64,000 nt of DNA from Cinnamomum chago (taxonomy: Eukaryota; Streptophyta; Magnoliopsida; Laurales; Lauraceae), in contig CP142452.1 of assembly GCA_038049695.1 (NCBI GenBank), forward strand, positions 73,723,501 through 73,787,500. Reading direction: 5' to 3'. The notes under the pieces were generated by a model. The model worked only from the letters and a program-made list of their open reading frames with translations, had not been told where the DNA came from and did no database searches. Made by a program: the position numbers and the translations under genes. Shown here in pieces: positions 21,211 through 33,346 of the stretch (position 1 is the stretch's first letter; each line of letters opens with the position of its first letter).

Positions 21211-23796
21211 CTAACTACTCTCATGGCTCCCCTCGTTGTCCTCATCATCCTCCTCATCCTCCTCGCCATCCTCTGGATCTTCAGGCTCCTCGGTGGGCAA
21301 AAAGCCTGAAAAGTCAAGGGCAGGGAAAGCAGCAGTAATCTTCCCTCGAAGCTCCTCATACCCATCGATGAAGGCATTGGCCACGCCCTCCGCTAGCTCC
21401 GTCTCAGCTCTATCGCGCGCCGCCTTCATCTCTGTTGCCACGGCAGCCTCTCTGAGCGATGCCCTCTCGCTGGTTTACACAAGCTCAGCCTCCTTGAGTG
21501 AAGCCCTCTCGCGGGCCTCCACCAACTCAGCCTCCCGGAGTAAAGCCCTCTCGCGGGCCTCCACCAACTCAGCCTCTGCCCTCCTCGCCCTCTCACGGGC
21601 TAAGGAAAGCGCAGTCTCGAACCTGGACTCCCTCTCGCGGGCAGTCAAGAGCTCACCTTCCGCCTTGGTAGCCCTCTCGCTGGTTGACGAGAGCTCAGTC
21701 TCTAGCCTAGACGCCCTCTCGCGGGCCGCCCCAAGATCGGCTTCCTTATCAGCCTCAAGAGCAGCAATCTTCTGTTGAGCAGTGGAGAGCCCCTTCAACA
21801 GACTTTCATTCTCTCGCTTCAACTGGACGTTATGTTTGGCCTTTGACAGCAAGCTGACGGACGCAGTCGAAGCCTGGAGCAATAGGAAAAGAAATGAGAC
21901 ATTACAATAAAAATATATATATTTTGAAAGTCTGGAGAAAAGGAAAAGCCTTTACCTGAGCCAGACCCTCCAGGAAGGTATCTATGACCCTCTCAGTACC
22001 CAAAGAAGTGATCAGTGAAACCTCATGAGGAATCACAAACCTCCCAAGCCTCTCCCGGATCACCGTCGGGTTGCCTAACATCTGAACAAACATCTGAACA
22101 GCCCCTGCAGGAGCCCCCGGGCGCGGGGAACATGAATGAGGGGCAGAAGGTGCAGCTGGAGAGGAGGACTCTCGAATAGCAATCGAAGCAGAAGAGGTCG
22201 GGGCAGAAGAGGTCGCTGGTGGGGGCGACACTGTGGGAAATGCAAGAGAGCTGGCCCTGAGAGACACTGGCGGGGACTCCCCCCTTGTGGTGTTGTCTAC
22301 CCTCGTCGTCTTGGAAGGAGGGCCACTCCTACTTGAAAGGAGAGCCCCGATCATCCCTCTATCCACTGCTGCAAAATCCAAAAAGGTTACTTGCGCATAT
22401 AAAAAAAAGAGAAATGAAATGCAGAAGTCAAATACCTTTTCTCTTCGCGGGAGGCGCCTGAGAAGGGCCACTAACTCCACCACTTTCTTTGGGTAAGAGA
22501 ACACCCAAGTCTTTTCGGGATGGTCTCTTACAGCCTGTAACTTCCGCTCCTGACTAGTAGAGAGCACCGGCGCGTCTGCAAAAAGGCAACGAGTGAGCAC
22601 ATAAATAATATCAATAAAGGAAAAAAGCAGCAAAGGAGTAGCTTACCAAGTCTCCTGGCGTCTCCCCATCGAGTTGGCACCAATACTCTGTCTGTCTCGG
22701 ATGCCCACTCTCCGCCAGCAAATAGGAAACGAGATTTCCAGCTATGGCAGTTTGAGCGCAATCCTGTGAGCAACTTGCCGCTCCTAGAGGTAAAATAGTA
22801 CCATCCACTGTTAGGGGTTGGGGACTCGCTCAGGTTATAAGCAGCGTAGAACTCCACTGGGGAAGCGTCCTCATCATGCACTCTCCTCCACAATGCAAGG
22901 AAACCCAGCAAAACTCTCCATCCATTTGGCGCTAAACGCCCAGGGGTCAATGAAAAGTAGTGGAGAAGACGGCAAATGGAAGAGAGCATGGGAAACCTCA
23001 GTCCCGCCTCAAGCATCTCCTCGTAAACAACTATGTCGCCCGAGGAATCTTCAGAAGCAGGCTCATCCGTCTCAGCCCGACGGCACAACACAGTAGGGGT
23101 AATGTGATAGGCAGACACAATTCTAAAAACATCACTATCAATAGTGAGCGAGCTAAAAATAGTACTCACTTTGGACCCGTCGTCGTCGATGGCCACTTTT
23201 CCTCGATATTTTTTACGACGAAGACATGCCGTGCCCGCGGTGGTTGCTCCAATCTTCACCTCGTCCAACTCCTGATGGGCACTACCTCCCTCGCCCATGG
23301 CCCTCACCGTGCACATCTCAGCAGTAGATAGACGCGCAGTAGTGTTAGAAGCAAGTGTGGGCGCGCCAGGCGTAGGCGAGGCAGTAGTAGGCTGGGCAGC
23401 ACCAGGCACAGGCTCCTTGGGCGCCCCAAGCACACCAGGCGAGCAAGCAGCATCAGCAAGGCACCCAAGCGGGCGAGCAGGTCCAGGCAGGCTACCCGTC
23501 CCAGCCGGGCCAGCAGGCCCGGGCAGGCGAGCCACCCCAGCCGGGCGAGCAGACATGGCTGGCCGCCCGGGCGCTGGCACCTCGGGCGGGGACGTACTCG
23601 GTGGCGCGGGCTGGCTTGCCCCTTGCGCGGGCGCAGTGACGACGAACGCGGTGGCTGCCCCTTCTTCCCTGATGGATTTTGTAGTTCTTCCACCCCTTTT
23701 TGATGCTCCATAGTGCCCTTCTTCCCTGATGGATTTTCTAGTTCTTCCACCCCTTTTTGATGCTCCATAGTGGCTGCCCACTCTCCTTTTTGACAA
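21211..23796 (-). pseudogene. Antisense accessory gene of the Gypsy element, intron-containing, decayed
   Basis: Reads opposite to pol, between integrase and the 3' LTR. Four exon-like blocks: 23796-22647, 22575-22436, 22368-21956, 21873-21211. The three gaps start GT and end AG: 22576-22646 (71 bp), 22369-22435 (67 bp) and 21874-21955 (82 bp). Reading phase is kept across the first and third; the second needs a 1-nt shift within exon 2. The product has a Pro/Ala-rich start, a globular part (about 23150-22650: LLHYFSLTPGRLAPNGWR, NSGWYYFTSRSGKL, WKSRF) like the domain known as putative gypsy type transposon, and a charged coiled coil of ARERA-type heptads (about 21870-21480) with an acidic tail. 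A TAA near 21475 breaks the coiled coil. Antisense ORFs are known in Tat-lineage elements such as Grande; function unknown. Confidence 0.7.
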
Positions 23797-24066
23797 GAAG
23801 AAGATGAAAGTTCTCTCAAAGAGAGGATAAACAGTAAGTAAGAAGATGATGAAGAGTAAAAGGGGTAAAAGCCCTCTCTATTTATAGCCTATGCATTAGG
23901 GTTTTCAAAGAAAAGACTCCTAAACTATCAGGATTCCACCATGAAATTCAAAAAAGGAATAAATCGTCGGAAGGACTCTGCTGGGAAAGCTACAAATTGC
24001 ATGGTATGAAGAAGCTTGAATTTTACTAATGTCTCCCTTTCAAAGCCTTCTTTGGCGCGAGACATT

Positions 24067-24076
24067 GAGGGGCAAA
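24067..24076 (+). other. Polypurine tract of the Gypsy element
   Basis: GAGGGGCAAA lies directly before the 3' LTR; the expected plus-strand primer. Confidence 0.75.
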
Positions 24077-24595
24077 TGATGGGCCAGGCCCAAATGACTC
24101 GGTCCGCATTGACGAGTTATGCCCAAACGGCTCGGTCCACTATAGCAGGTCAAGACCAACTGACCCAAGTCCATGATAAGCCCGGGTCGTCATCGGCCGG
24201 GTCCGGATCCACTGAAGGACAAAGTCAGCGCGCGTCGTTTTACCTACCTGCTCTTACCACTTCCGCGGAGAATATCTTATCTGCTCGTCTGTTGAGGACG
24301 GTTCGGAAGACTCCACCAGAATGGAGCGTACATCATTGGAGATCCCTGGAGAATCTCCCCACCCGTTGGAGAAAGAGTATAAAAGGAGAAGTCCTATCAG
24401 AGAAGCAACTTGGATCTACTCTTACACCATCATTGTAATATCCTACTGTGTAATCTCTTCCCCAGAACAGTAAAGCAACCCATTGAAGTGGACGTAGGCC
24501 ACACTGGCCGAACCACTATAAACTCTCTCTCTCTCTCTTCATTAATTACTCAACACTTGACCGGTGGTGCCCGAATACACTTTTTGGCATCATCA
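24077..24595 (+). repeat. 3' LTR of the Gypsy element
   Basis: 519 bp, same ends as the 5' LTR, TATA box at 24378-24384, followed by the AGTAC duplication. Confidence 0.95.
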
Positions 24596-24683
24596 AGTAC
24601 TGTCCTTCAATTACAAGATTGTCACTGTGGAACCTCTGTTCCAGTTAAAGAACGGAAGTAGGGCTAAGACCTTTATCTTTACC

Positions 24684-25533
24684 TAGAGATGTCAAATGGG
24701 CCGGGCCGGCCTGGTTCGGCCCGGCCCAGCACGCTAGTCAACGGGCCGTGGCCCGGCACGGCCCGGTCAACGGCCCGGCCCACAAGGCACGGCCCGTGTC
24801 GGGCCGAGGTTGCTGGGCCAGTTGGCCCGCCATACACGGGCCCGCCAGGCACGCCAGGCCCATGGGCTGGGGGTTCCAGCCCGCTGGGCACGCTGGAACT
24901 GGCCCGCTGGGCACGCCAGGCCCGCAGCCCGCCAGCCAGCCCAACAGAAGAAAGAAAAAAACAAGAAAGAAAGGAAGGAAGAAAGAAAGAAAAAAAATAA
25001 AGAAAGAAAGAAAGAAAAAAAAACAAAGAAAGAAAGAATGAAAGAATGAAAGAAAGAAAAAAGAAAGAAAGAAAGAAAGAATGGAAGAAAGAAAGAAAAA
25101 AAAACAAAGAAAGAAAGAAAGAAAGAAAAAAAACAAAGAAAGAAAGAATGAAAGAAAGGAAAAAAAAGAATGAAAGAAAGAAAAAAGAAAGAAAGAAAGA
25201 AAGAATGAAAGAAAGAAAAAAAAAAGAAAGAAAGAAAGAATGAAAGAAAGAAAAAAAAAAACAAAGAAAGAAAGAAAGAAAGAAAGAAAAGAAAGAAAGA
25301 AAGAAAGAATGAAAGAAAGAAAGAAAAAAACAAAGAAAGAAAGAAAGAATGAAAAAAAAAAAAAAAAAAAAAAACTGACCAGCCCAGCAGGCCCGCTCCA
25401 GCCCGCCCCATGGCGGGCCGTGCTAGTGGGCCGTGCCGTGCCAGGGGTTTTCCCTGGCGGGCCGTGCCAGCCCGGCCCATGGCACGGGTGGGCCGGAGCT
25501 GGGGCGGCCGGCACGGCCCGTTTGACATCTCTA
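24684..25533. mobile_element. Non-autonomous hAT-type element with (GAAA)n core
   Basis: 850 bp. Terminal inverted repeats begin TAGAGATGTCAAA(T/C)GGGCCG and match over about 25 bp with few mismatches. The 8-bp duplication TCTTTACC flanks it (24676-24683 and 25534-25541), the length expected of hAT elements. Both ends are GGCCC-rich. The middle (about 24950-25375) is a (GAAA)n purine tract that produces long meaningless open frames on both strands. No transposase. Confidence 0.88.
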
Positions 25534-25541
25534 TCTTTACC

Positions 25542-27810
25542 GTAGAATGTGCATTTATATGGCCAGCATACACTGTAACTGGGTGACCCTATGATTTCTG
25601 ATTATTCCACCAATGGCTGGGATCCTATCATCTGTGTGATAGGCCCCATCAAAAGGATGCTAGAGGGGGCGGATTCATTTTGATGATGGAGCCCAACATT
25701 AGGTCCAAGAGAATTTTTTAATAAATGGGTAGCCCACCTTTGGTATATATTTGCTAATTCCCTTTGAAATTAATCCACACAGGTAAAGGGGGTTGGAATA
25801 TAAAAAGATATACATTTCTAGCATTTCAAATGTAATAAACACTAATTAAGTACGGGCATATTTACCAATAAAATTTACAACAACATACATAAAAATCAAT
25901 TAAAAAAAATTTAGATCACATAGAATCATCTCAAAACATTTAATGACATAGAACAACAAAAAGAGGATTATGACCGTACCTCTTTTTTATTATTTTTTTA
26001 ATCCAAAAGTATGTAGCATATAAATGGAGGAAGAACAATGGGGTGGTGGTTGCGAGGAGTGGAAAGATATGCGCACGTGTGGTGGGGTTGTTTGAAATGA
26101 TATACAACTCTAAGTTGAAATCTATAGTTATTGTTAAAATTGGCTTTAAAACCATTTACTTTAATATAAAATAACGGTAATTCCCACTATTTTGTCATTT
26201 TGAATTGACAATATGACAGAACCCTTATACGTATCTCAGTTAAAATCTGAAGTTAATATAATGATAAATTCCCACTATTTTGTCATTTGAATTGACATGA
26301 CAGAGCCCTCACGTGAATGATTTGTATATGGAAGGTGTTGTGATTGTATATGATAGGTATGCCCGGACCTGTCGTGTAAATTCATATGAGAATGGTAGGT
26401 GATGATCAACTATATTTTCATGGCTTGTCGGTAGCACACACAGATTGGGTGTCTGTGGTGTAAGAACTGGCTTAAATATGAGGATGTGTGTGTGGTCAAG
26501 CATGGAATTTTGTTAATATGCTCTTGGGGTGGTGTGATGAACAATGCTCTTGTACTATCACCCGTTTTCTCTTTCTTTGGTTTTTATTCTTGTATTTGGC
26601 TTTTCTCTTAATAAATTTTGGGGGATTTAATCCAAAAAAATAGATTGGGTGACTACCATACTGAAAAGGTAATTTTAAGTGCCCTTATACCGAATCAGTC
26701 ATTTTGCCCGAAAATGTATTTTTTTTTTTTTACATTCTCTACTAGGGTCCCTATCGATCCCTTCATTTGTAATGTTAAGGGTCGATTGAGACCCTGCAGT
26801 CTATTCTAACCTCCACATATCTCATATTTACTTTATTTGTAGGGTCTCAATCGACCTTGATTTGTAAAGTTAAGGGTTTCTATCGACCCTGCGACGTACG
26901 CTTATAAATGCACAAAACTTATCCCCAATTCTCATTCCCTGTTCTTATAAATAAATAAAAAAAACAATCATGTGGGTTTCATCTCTACCATACAGATTCA
27001 TCAAAACCTTCATTGGACATGGGGTTTCATACCAATGACTGTGTTCAGTTAATATCAATATTTTATACCTTAAATAAATGAACAGAAACCAAATGGAAAC
27101 ATTATAGACAACTTCAAACACAAATGCAACAAATATTGAGCTCAGCCTATTCAAATCGATGCAGAAAGTCATGGTGAATGAAAGCCATGGCATTTCTGTT
27201 TGAAAACCTTCTGAAAAACACAAGCATGAAATCCCCCTCTTTAGCTCTCTACTTATTGTCTTCCAGGAAGGGTTTCAACCATTTTTAGGGCTCTTTTTTC
27301 TTCTTCAAGGTTATGCTACACAACCGGCGACGCAAATCACCCTTTTAGAATCACATTCTCAAGTGGAAGAGTAGGTGTGTGGCAACAGAAAAAGGCGATA
27401 TCGCAAAAAAGATGGCAACGGCACAACCCAACCAACCATGAGGTGACAAATGAAAAGGAAAAAAAAAAAAGGTTTTTTAAGGGAACATACATTTGACAAA
27501 GAGGGCGTTGGAGGGGACTGCAATGGCTCGATGGTGGACCTCTAGGAACCGCTGTGAATACGCCTGGCAACTAATGTGGAGTCGCATTCGACGCTGAGAA
27601 AGGAGGATGAAACAAACAAGAGAGTAAGCCGGTTGGTTGGAGAAGCTGGTATGTAACTATGATTCTAGGCTCCTAACTTTCAGCCCCAGTGGGTTGGAGA
27701 AGCTTTTGCCCAGCCCCCACTAGGCCAATGACAGTCCAAGGCGTAATTCATACACTGTTTATTCTGCAATTCTGCAACCTATAGGTTTAGGCTCAGCCAT
27801 AATTTCTATC

Positions 27811-27881
<71 letters not shown>

Positions 27882-28600
27882 CTGATTGGTTTCACCTTTG
27901 AGAGGCATTCCTCCTAACCTGCATCCAATGTGAGATATCATTTAACCCTATCCGATCAGACCCTACCCAACCCAACCTAACCTGTAAAGGCTTGTACCAA
28001 TCCCAATCCATTTCAAGTATTAAGGCTCTCAGAGTTTGGTTCTAGATCAAGAAAGCTTATCACAAGCTATGCTCGATCCAAGTTAGCCCATTGATACCCG
28101 TACCGTTTCGTGGGACCATAGTTTGACACTTGACAGTCCATATTTCTAAAACAGTTCACCAAATGAAACAAAGCCTAAAAAATGCAAGTCAAGTGGGTAT
28201 GTGTTACATATATGAGTCGACAAGTCCGGATATGATGAGGTAAAACTCCACGATCACCATGAGTAGACCATTCACAGTCCACCATATTACCTGGGGCAAC
28301 TTTCCATGCATCCAGGTAGGTGCTGTCCGCTGTGACGTGGCGAACCTTGAGTGATTTGCTCCAATCGTCGTGCGTAGACCCACCCAGAGGATCCTGATTC
28401 CTGAGTTGACCCAATCCGATCATTTAAAATTTATGTCCATTTTTCCCATGGCGGGTTTAGTTGGTCCAATGTTGGTTGAGTTAGTGGGTGGGGTTGGATT
28501 TTTCCACCCATCACTACACACCATACAAATAATTGAATGGCTAATGAGTCATCCATGTCATTCGTCTGATAACCTTAAATGAGATAGCCCACTCATGAAA
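25542..28600. other. Gene-free spacer
   Basis: No supported gene. Contents: a short direct repeat of a CCCACTATTTTGTCATTTGAATT-like stretch at about 26185 and 26270; a 18-bp inverted repeat (26777-26795 and 26841-26858); poly-T runs; an (AT)n tract (27816-27878). The remaining frames are short and without recognisable domains. Confidence 0.5.
27816..27878. repeat. (AT)n microsatellite
   Basis: About 31 AT units without interruption. Confidence 0.97.
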
Positions 28601-28607
28601 TCGTACC

Positions 28608-28795
28608 CTTTTTTTGTATGTGCCCTAGCCAAGGGAACTGAGATCTAAAAGAGAGCCCATGCATACAAGAAAAGACAGCCCACTCATGTGGAAAAGAGCT
28701 CGTTCACGTAGGAAGAAAGCCTATACAAGTTGGAAGCTTAATTAAGGTTCGAACCCATGGCATCCAAGTGAGAACTGCTGCTCCTTACAACTCGG
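28608..28795 (-). mobile_element. SINE-like retroposon
   Basis: On the minus strand: GTAAGGAGCAGCAGTTCTCAC, then a B-box-like GGGTTCGAACC, ending CCTTGGCTAGGGCACATAC and a short A-rich tail. It shares the head and tail with the element at 33813-33992. Target duplications were not resolved. Confidence 0.5.
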
Positions 28796-29082
28796 AGAAG
28801 GAGCCATTCTCAGAAAATCATAACTTAAACTGTTCATTTCCGTGTTCAATAACGATGATCAATATTACTACTTCAGATTGGGTAGGAAAACACCTATCAT
28901 TCAGATGGCTCAAATTCATGATTCCTTAGCTGGTCCCAACAATGTCGATCTCTTGTAGCGAGGGGCTATATACAAAAAGGATCCACACGATTGATGGTTC
29001 AGATTCATTAGTTGTACAGCTGAAAGGTTTTCACAAAAGGAACCACAAATTTTCTCAAAACAAAATGTTGCAGGCATCTTGT

Positions 29083-31362
29083 TGTTAGGCCCCGTCCCGA
29101 GTTAATCAAAATTAACTCTGATTAATCTCAATTAAGGCTAACTAATCCCGTTTAATTGGACTAATGGAGATTTATAGTCAAATGAAAGTGAATTAGCCTG
29201 AAATGAATTAATTAGGCTTAATGAAATAGTAACCAAGGTTGTAGAATGAATTACTTAGCAATGAAGCTTAAACAAACAACCTAAGGACTTTTGTGTAAAT
29301 ACGAATCTTTACGTATTTTGTTGGATACGGAAACTCTTGATACCAACATACGTATCTTGACGAGTACGACGAATTTCGTAAAAGACTTGAAGTTATTCGA
29401 CGACTATCGGATCAAATGACCTTTCATTTGACTCAAATTGTAAATTAAGAGAGATTAAAGGACTTAATTGCAAATTGGGAGCTTATATAAGCAAATGAAC
29501 TTCATTCATCTCATTCAAACCCTAGGCAACTTTCTTTTTCATGTTTTTCTTCTTCTTCTTCTTCCATTCCTTCTTCCTTGAGAGTGAGTTTAAGGTGGTT
29601 TAAGTGAAGGGGAATCATCTTCTTCATCTTCTCCATCCTCTTCTTAGAGTTATCTTGGAATTGAAGCTTCAAGTGAAGGATTTCACCTCAAAGCCAAGCT
29701 AAACAAGTGGTTTTGTGCCTTGATCTTCAAACAAAGGCAAGTATATACATGTGTTTATGCTTGTTAAGGTATCTTCATTGAGTTTTATGGGAATAAATGA
29801 TGAATCATATGTTAAGGTGCTTTAGGGATTTTGAGACCATAATTAGGTTATGCACTTAATGTAATAGATTAAGATAAGTATGGTTAAATTAGGTGGATTA
29901 TTAATCTTGAATTGCTTTTGTTAATTCCATAAATCAATTATCTATCAGGTTCATCAGGTACAAGAGAGAAAGAAAGAAAGGAAAGGGATGAAAGCCCTTC
30001 ACTGCACTGCAGTTACAGAACACATGTTCTGTTTCCGCAGTGTGGCCGGTCGACCGGGCACACAGGGTCAGGTTCACTGGAACCTGACCAAATTACTGTT
30101 CACCTTTATTCCTTACAACTGCAGGTCGACCGAGCCTGGGCTAGGTCGACCTGGCCAACTGAGAAATGCTGGGAAAGTGCAGATTAACATCCGAATTTCC
30201 TAGATTAAAAGTCTAAGCATAGAGACTAATGTTTACCGTATTTAAACCTCCAGAAGTGTCAACGAGGGTTATCCTAATGCATAATCAACTAAGGAATGTC
30301 ATCAATAGTAATACTTGCATTAAGAACCATCGTTTTACTCAATGGTTGGTGAGAGGAGTGGTTTAGCCTTGGAATAGGATTGATGTGAATTACTGACAGG
30401 TCTGGCACTACATAGTGGTTTCCTCAACTCATTATGGAATTGAACTGAATGAATTAATGAAAGAACAGTTACTAAAAGTAACAATGAAGTGACGAATTCT
30501 ACTGCAGTAGATGGAATTGGGGGCGTTTCGGAGCTCCGTGGTGACACCAGTGATCTCTGATCAAGACACTAGGAGATCCACCCTTATTGGACCGAAAGGT
30601 CATAGACTGAAAAGTCTTCTAGTGGACTGACGAGTCCTCTTGATAAGTCATTAATAAATGCTTAATGTAATGAAGGAATGAATATGAATTGCTTCCTTTG
30701 GGGAAGAACTGAATGAAGTGGAAACCAAAACTCGTGTAGTTGCCAATGTTAAGGATTATAACTATTGATTGTTGAGAATTGTTTAGCACTATTAACGCAA
30801 TGAAGTATCAGGAATTATAACATGTCATAGATATATGTATATCTTGTTGAACCGTCGTGTCCATGGTATTACTGCTGATATTACAGGCCCAATTGCTCGT
30901 ACCGGTCCCGCAGAGACCGTCCCGCCAGCGGAGGAGGCCCATTCGATACCTCCAGGAGGTTTAATCGAATGGACATGATCTGAGAGCGGATACATTGGAG
31001 TCTTTTGGAAACTTTTTAGAAATTGTTTTGTATATTCATTTTGGTATTATAGGTACTGTAAATAAGGTCCCCTGCATTGTATTTTGAATATGCAGTGGTT
31101 GCTTTAATTAGGAGTGAAATCTTGTATATTGAACTTTACGTTTTATGTAAAGGACTTTATGAGTTGCAATTAATAGAATTGTCAATATATCTATGTATGT
31201 ATATTTCCGCACAATTGTACATTGACAGGTCAGGTACGTATGCAAGAAACCTTGTGGACTTCGTTTTAACTTCGGTTAATTCGGGGTTTATGGGAGTAAG
31301 TATGATCATTGCGACCCGGGGTTTAACCCTAATGACTCTGATCTCGGGCTCGGGTCGTGACA
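29083..31362 (+). mobile_element. Solo LTR A (2.28 kb), chromovirus-like ends
   Basis: Runs TGTTAGGCCCCGTCCCGAG to CTCGGGTCGTGACA, the kind of LTR ends seen in many plant Gypsy elements. Flanked by CTTGT (29078-29082) and CCTGT (31363-31367), a 5-bp duplication with one mismatch. TATA-like TTATATAAG at about 29483, so roughly 400 bp of U3. No second LTR or coding region, hence a solo LTR. It holds a GGTCGACC cluster at 30049-30150. Confidence 0.75.
30049..30150. repeat. GTCGAC palindrome cluster in solo LTR A
   Basis: GTCGAC at 30049, 30125 and 30145, each inside GGTCGACC with G/C-rich flanks. The first sits in CAGTGTGGCCGGTCGACCGG, a 20-mer that recurs unchanged in LTR C at 49635-49654. Confidence 0.95.
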
Positions 31363-31710
31363 CCTGTTCAATCTAGAGGTCTCATACCCCTGTTTCTGTA
31401 ATATATAAATCTATATCTCATTTGAAAATGACATTGCATATTGCCGAAAATACATTGGGAGAAAATCAGCAATATTTAGGAGGTAAGGACTTTTTGACTT
31501 TTGAGGCGACAGATTCATGTATGCAAAATGGGTTGGGCTCAAAATGGAACCAGGTTCTATTCTGATCTGGATTCTCTAGAGAGATCCCGATCTGGCTTGA
31601 CTCTTGGGCTTGGTTCCTGCTTATTTTGAAGAGAAAGGAGAGAGGAGTGAATGGATGGAATGATGGCAGATAAAGAAGATTTCAAGGGAAAAGTGACTGC
31701 TTATATTTTT

Positions 31711-33337
31711 GAGGATTTTACCAGAAAAAACACTTGATATGCTGGTGGGACCCGATCAAGCACTTTAGATGTTGTTGTATCAATTAGAACAATTGGGCCG
31801 GAAAAACCTTTTTTTTTTTTACCAATTTGGCACGTGGTCGGTGCAGACCTTAATTTACACAACCAAAGGTCGGTGCCAGCCCTATTGTCATGAAAAGTTA
31901 CAACTTTGGGCCAAAAAATTAGAAAACTTGCATCGATACCGACCTTATTTTTAACTAATAAGGTCGATACTGACCCTATATCAAAATTAGGACAAGAAAG
32001 TTGCTGACTGAATCTTCAATGCAACTAAGCTTAGCATACATGTTTAGAAGCGAAGTATTAACAAAAACATGGAGGAAAACTCACTCTTTGCAATATAGGC
32101 ATGCACCATTTTACCCAATCCAACAGATTCCAGCCCAATGCAAGACTTGATAACAGTGGTCTAAGCGAATTTTTTCAGAATTACTCCATTATTCTGCATT
32201 TGGCAGAAGGATTTAAACTCATCAAGGAAAATATATTCTCTACCTATCCAACAACCATGACCATCCAAGAGAATACATTTTGTTCAGGCATTTGATTGAA
32301 CAAGCGACGGGCATAGTCGATTTTGGAGAACTTGCCGTACATATGAGTGAGATGATTGTACAAAACAATTGTTTTATCGGCATTGTTGTGAATGGAATTG
32401 GATTTTAACAAGAACCCATGAAGTGCTTTCCCTTGTTGGATCGACCTGCTGTGTGCACAACCGCGCAAAAGATGGATGAAGAAGGTCGGCATTTGTGGGT
32501 CTTTTTTTTTTTTTAAGACAGAGATAGAGACAGTTGGTGTAGAAATATAACTTATAAGGATTTGGATTTGATGAGGTTCTTGGTGGGTGGTGGTTGTCGG
32601 AGGAGATGGAAGTGCTGTTATCTTTATGTTGGAAGAAAAGGGAAGGTTTCGAGTTTGGAATACGAGAGAAGAAGAAAGAGTGTTGAGAAACGCAGGGTTG
32701 GAGGGTATAACCCGTAGTCCGTAGACAACATTAGTGCTCACGCTACAGAAGACACACTACTGCTTACATTTTTTATTTGTATACAAACGCATTATACTCT
32801 TCCCATAATCCTTACCTCAATTGGCTAGAAATGTTAATATGTGACTGGAAAAAAATCTGACTTTATCTTAAAATAAAGTAATTCTTAAAATATTACATCA
32901 CCATTGGGCTTCCAAAACACCAGCCTCATTTTCAGACATTTTAAGGTGTAGTTTATCTCACTTTTCTATATGGTTTTTTTTTTCCCCGCTCTTGAAGGCT
33001 TCTTCAATTTGTGATTTGGATAGTTCAACATTTTCATAGAACTAACAAACCCCCGGGTGTGAAGTATGGATTTTGAGAGAATTGTGAAAAGAGAAAAAAC
33101 AATATGATTCCTATTTTTCTAATTTTTACCGACCTTACTAGTTAAAAATAAGGTTGGTGCCGACGCAAGTTTTTTATTTTTTTTAGTGTAAATTAAGGTC
33201 GGCACCAACCACGTGCCAAATTGGTAAAAAAGAAGGGGTTTTTTTTTTTTGCTCAATTGCTCTAATTGCTGCAACAATATCTAAAGTGCTTGATTGGGTC
33301 CCATGTGCACATTAAGTGTTTTTTCGGTAAAATCCTC
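31711..33337. mobile_element. Pack-MULE (Mutator-like element with captured PPR sequence)
   Basis: 1627 bp. Long terminal inverted repeats (31711 to about 31990, and about 33105 to 33337) begin GAGGATTTTACC and share further blocks such as CAAGCACTTTAGAT and ACCAATTTGGCACGTGG. A perfect 9-bp duplication TATATTTTT flanks it (31702-31710 and 33338-33346), the Mutator hallmark. No transposase; the inside is a fragment of a PPR gene. Confidence 0.92.
31995..32741 (-). pseudogene. Captured PPR gene fragment (5' part)
   Basis: An ATG at 32741 opens a 165-codon frame. The first 85 residues are rich in Ser, Thr and Pro like an organelle targeting sequence. Then come PPR motifs of the PLS type: LLRGCAHSRSIQQGKALHG, NHLTHMYGKFSKIDYARRLF, NQMPEQNVFSWMVMVVG. 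After a frameshift near 32250 the pattern continues with FKSFCQMQNNGV and then GLGKMVHAYIAK and NTSLLNMYAKLSCIEDS. At least three motifs survive, then the sequence ends near the other terminal repeat. A normal PPR protein is several times longer and acts on organelle RNA; this piece should not function as such. Confidence 0.85.
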
Positions 33338-33346
33338 TATATTTTT

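Larger units (their letters stand above)
15364..24595 (+). mobile_element. Ty3/Gypsy LTR retrotransposon, Tat-type, rearranged and inactivated
   Basis: 9232 bp between identical 5-bp duplications AGTAC (15359-15363 and 24596-24600). Layout: 5' LTR, primer site, first 38 codons of gag, an inverted segment holding a piece of LTR and most of gag, pol (RT, RNase H, a second RNase H of the archaeal type, integrase), an antisense accessory gene, purine tract, 3' LTR. The second RNase H and the antisense gene between pol and the 3' LTR point to the Tat lineage of plant Gypsy elements. By eye the two LTRs differ by about 8 substitutions in 518 aligned bases plus three indels, so the insertion is fairly recent. 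Protease is not visible and pol has several stop codons, so it cannot move on its own. Confidence 0.93.

Noticed and set aside
21236..21778. Ser/Ala-rich plus-strand frame of 180 codons
   Set aside because: It is the shadow of the coiled-coil repeats of the minus-strand accessory gene; the minus-strand frame has the heptad pattern and splice context.
24689..25573. Long open frames on both strands (Lys/Arg-rich or Phe/Ser-rich)
   Set aside because: They are translations of the (GAAA)n tract inside a hAT-type MITE; no protein family looks like this and both strands are equally open.
27759..27941. Open frame with Tyr-Ile repeats
   Set aside because: It is the translation of the (AT)n microsatellite.
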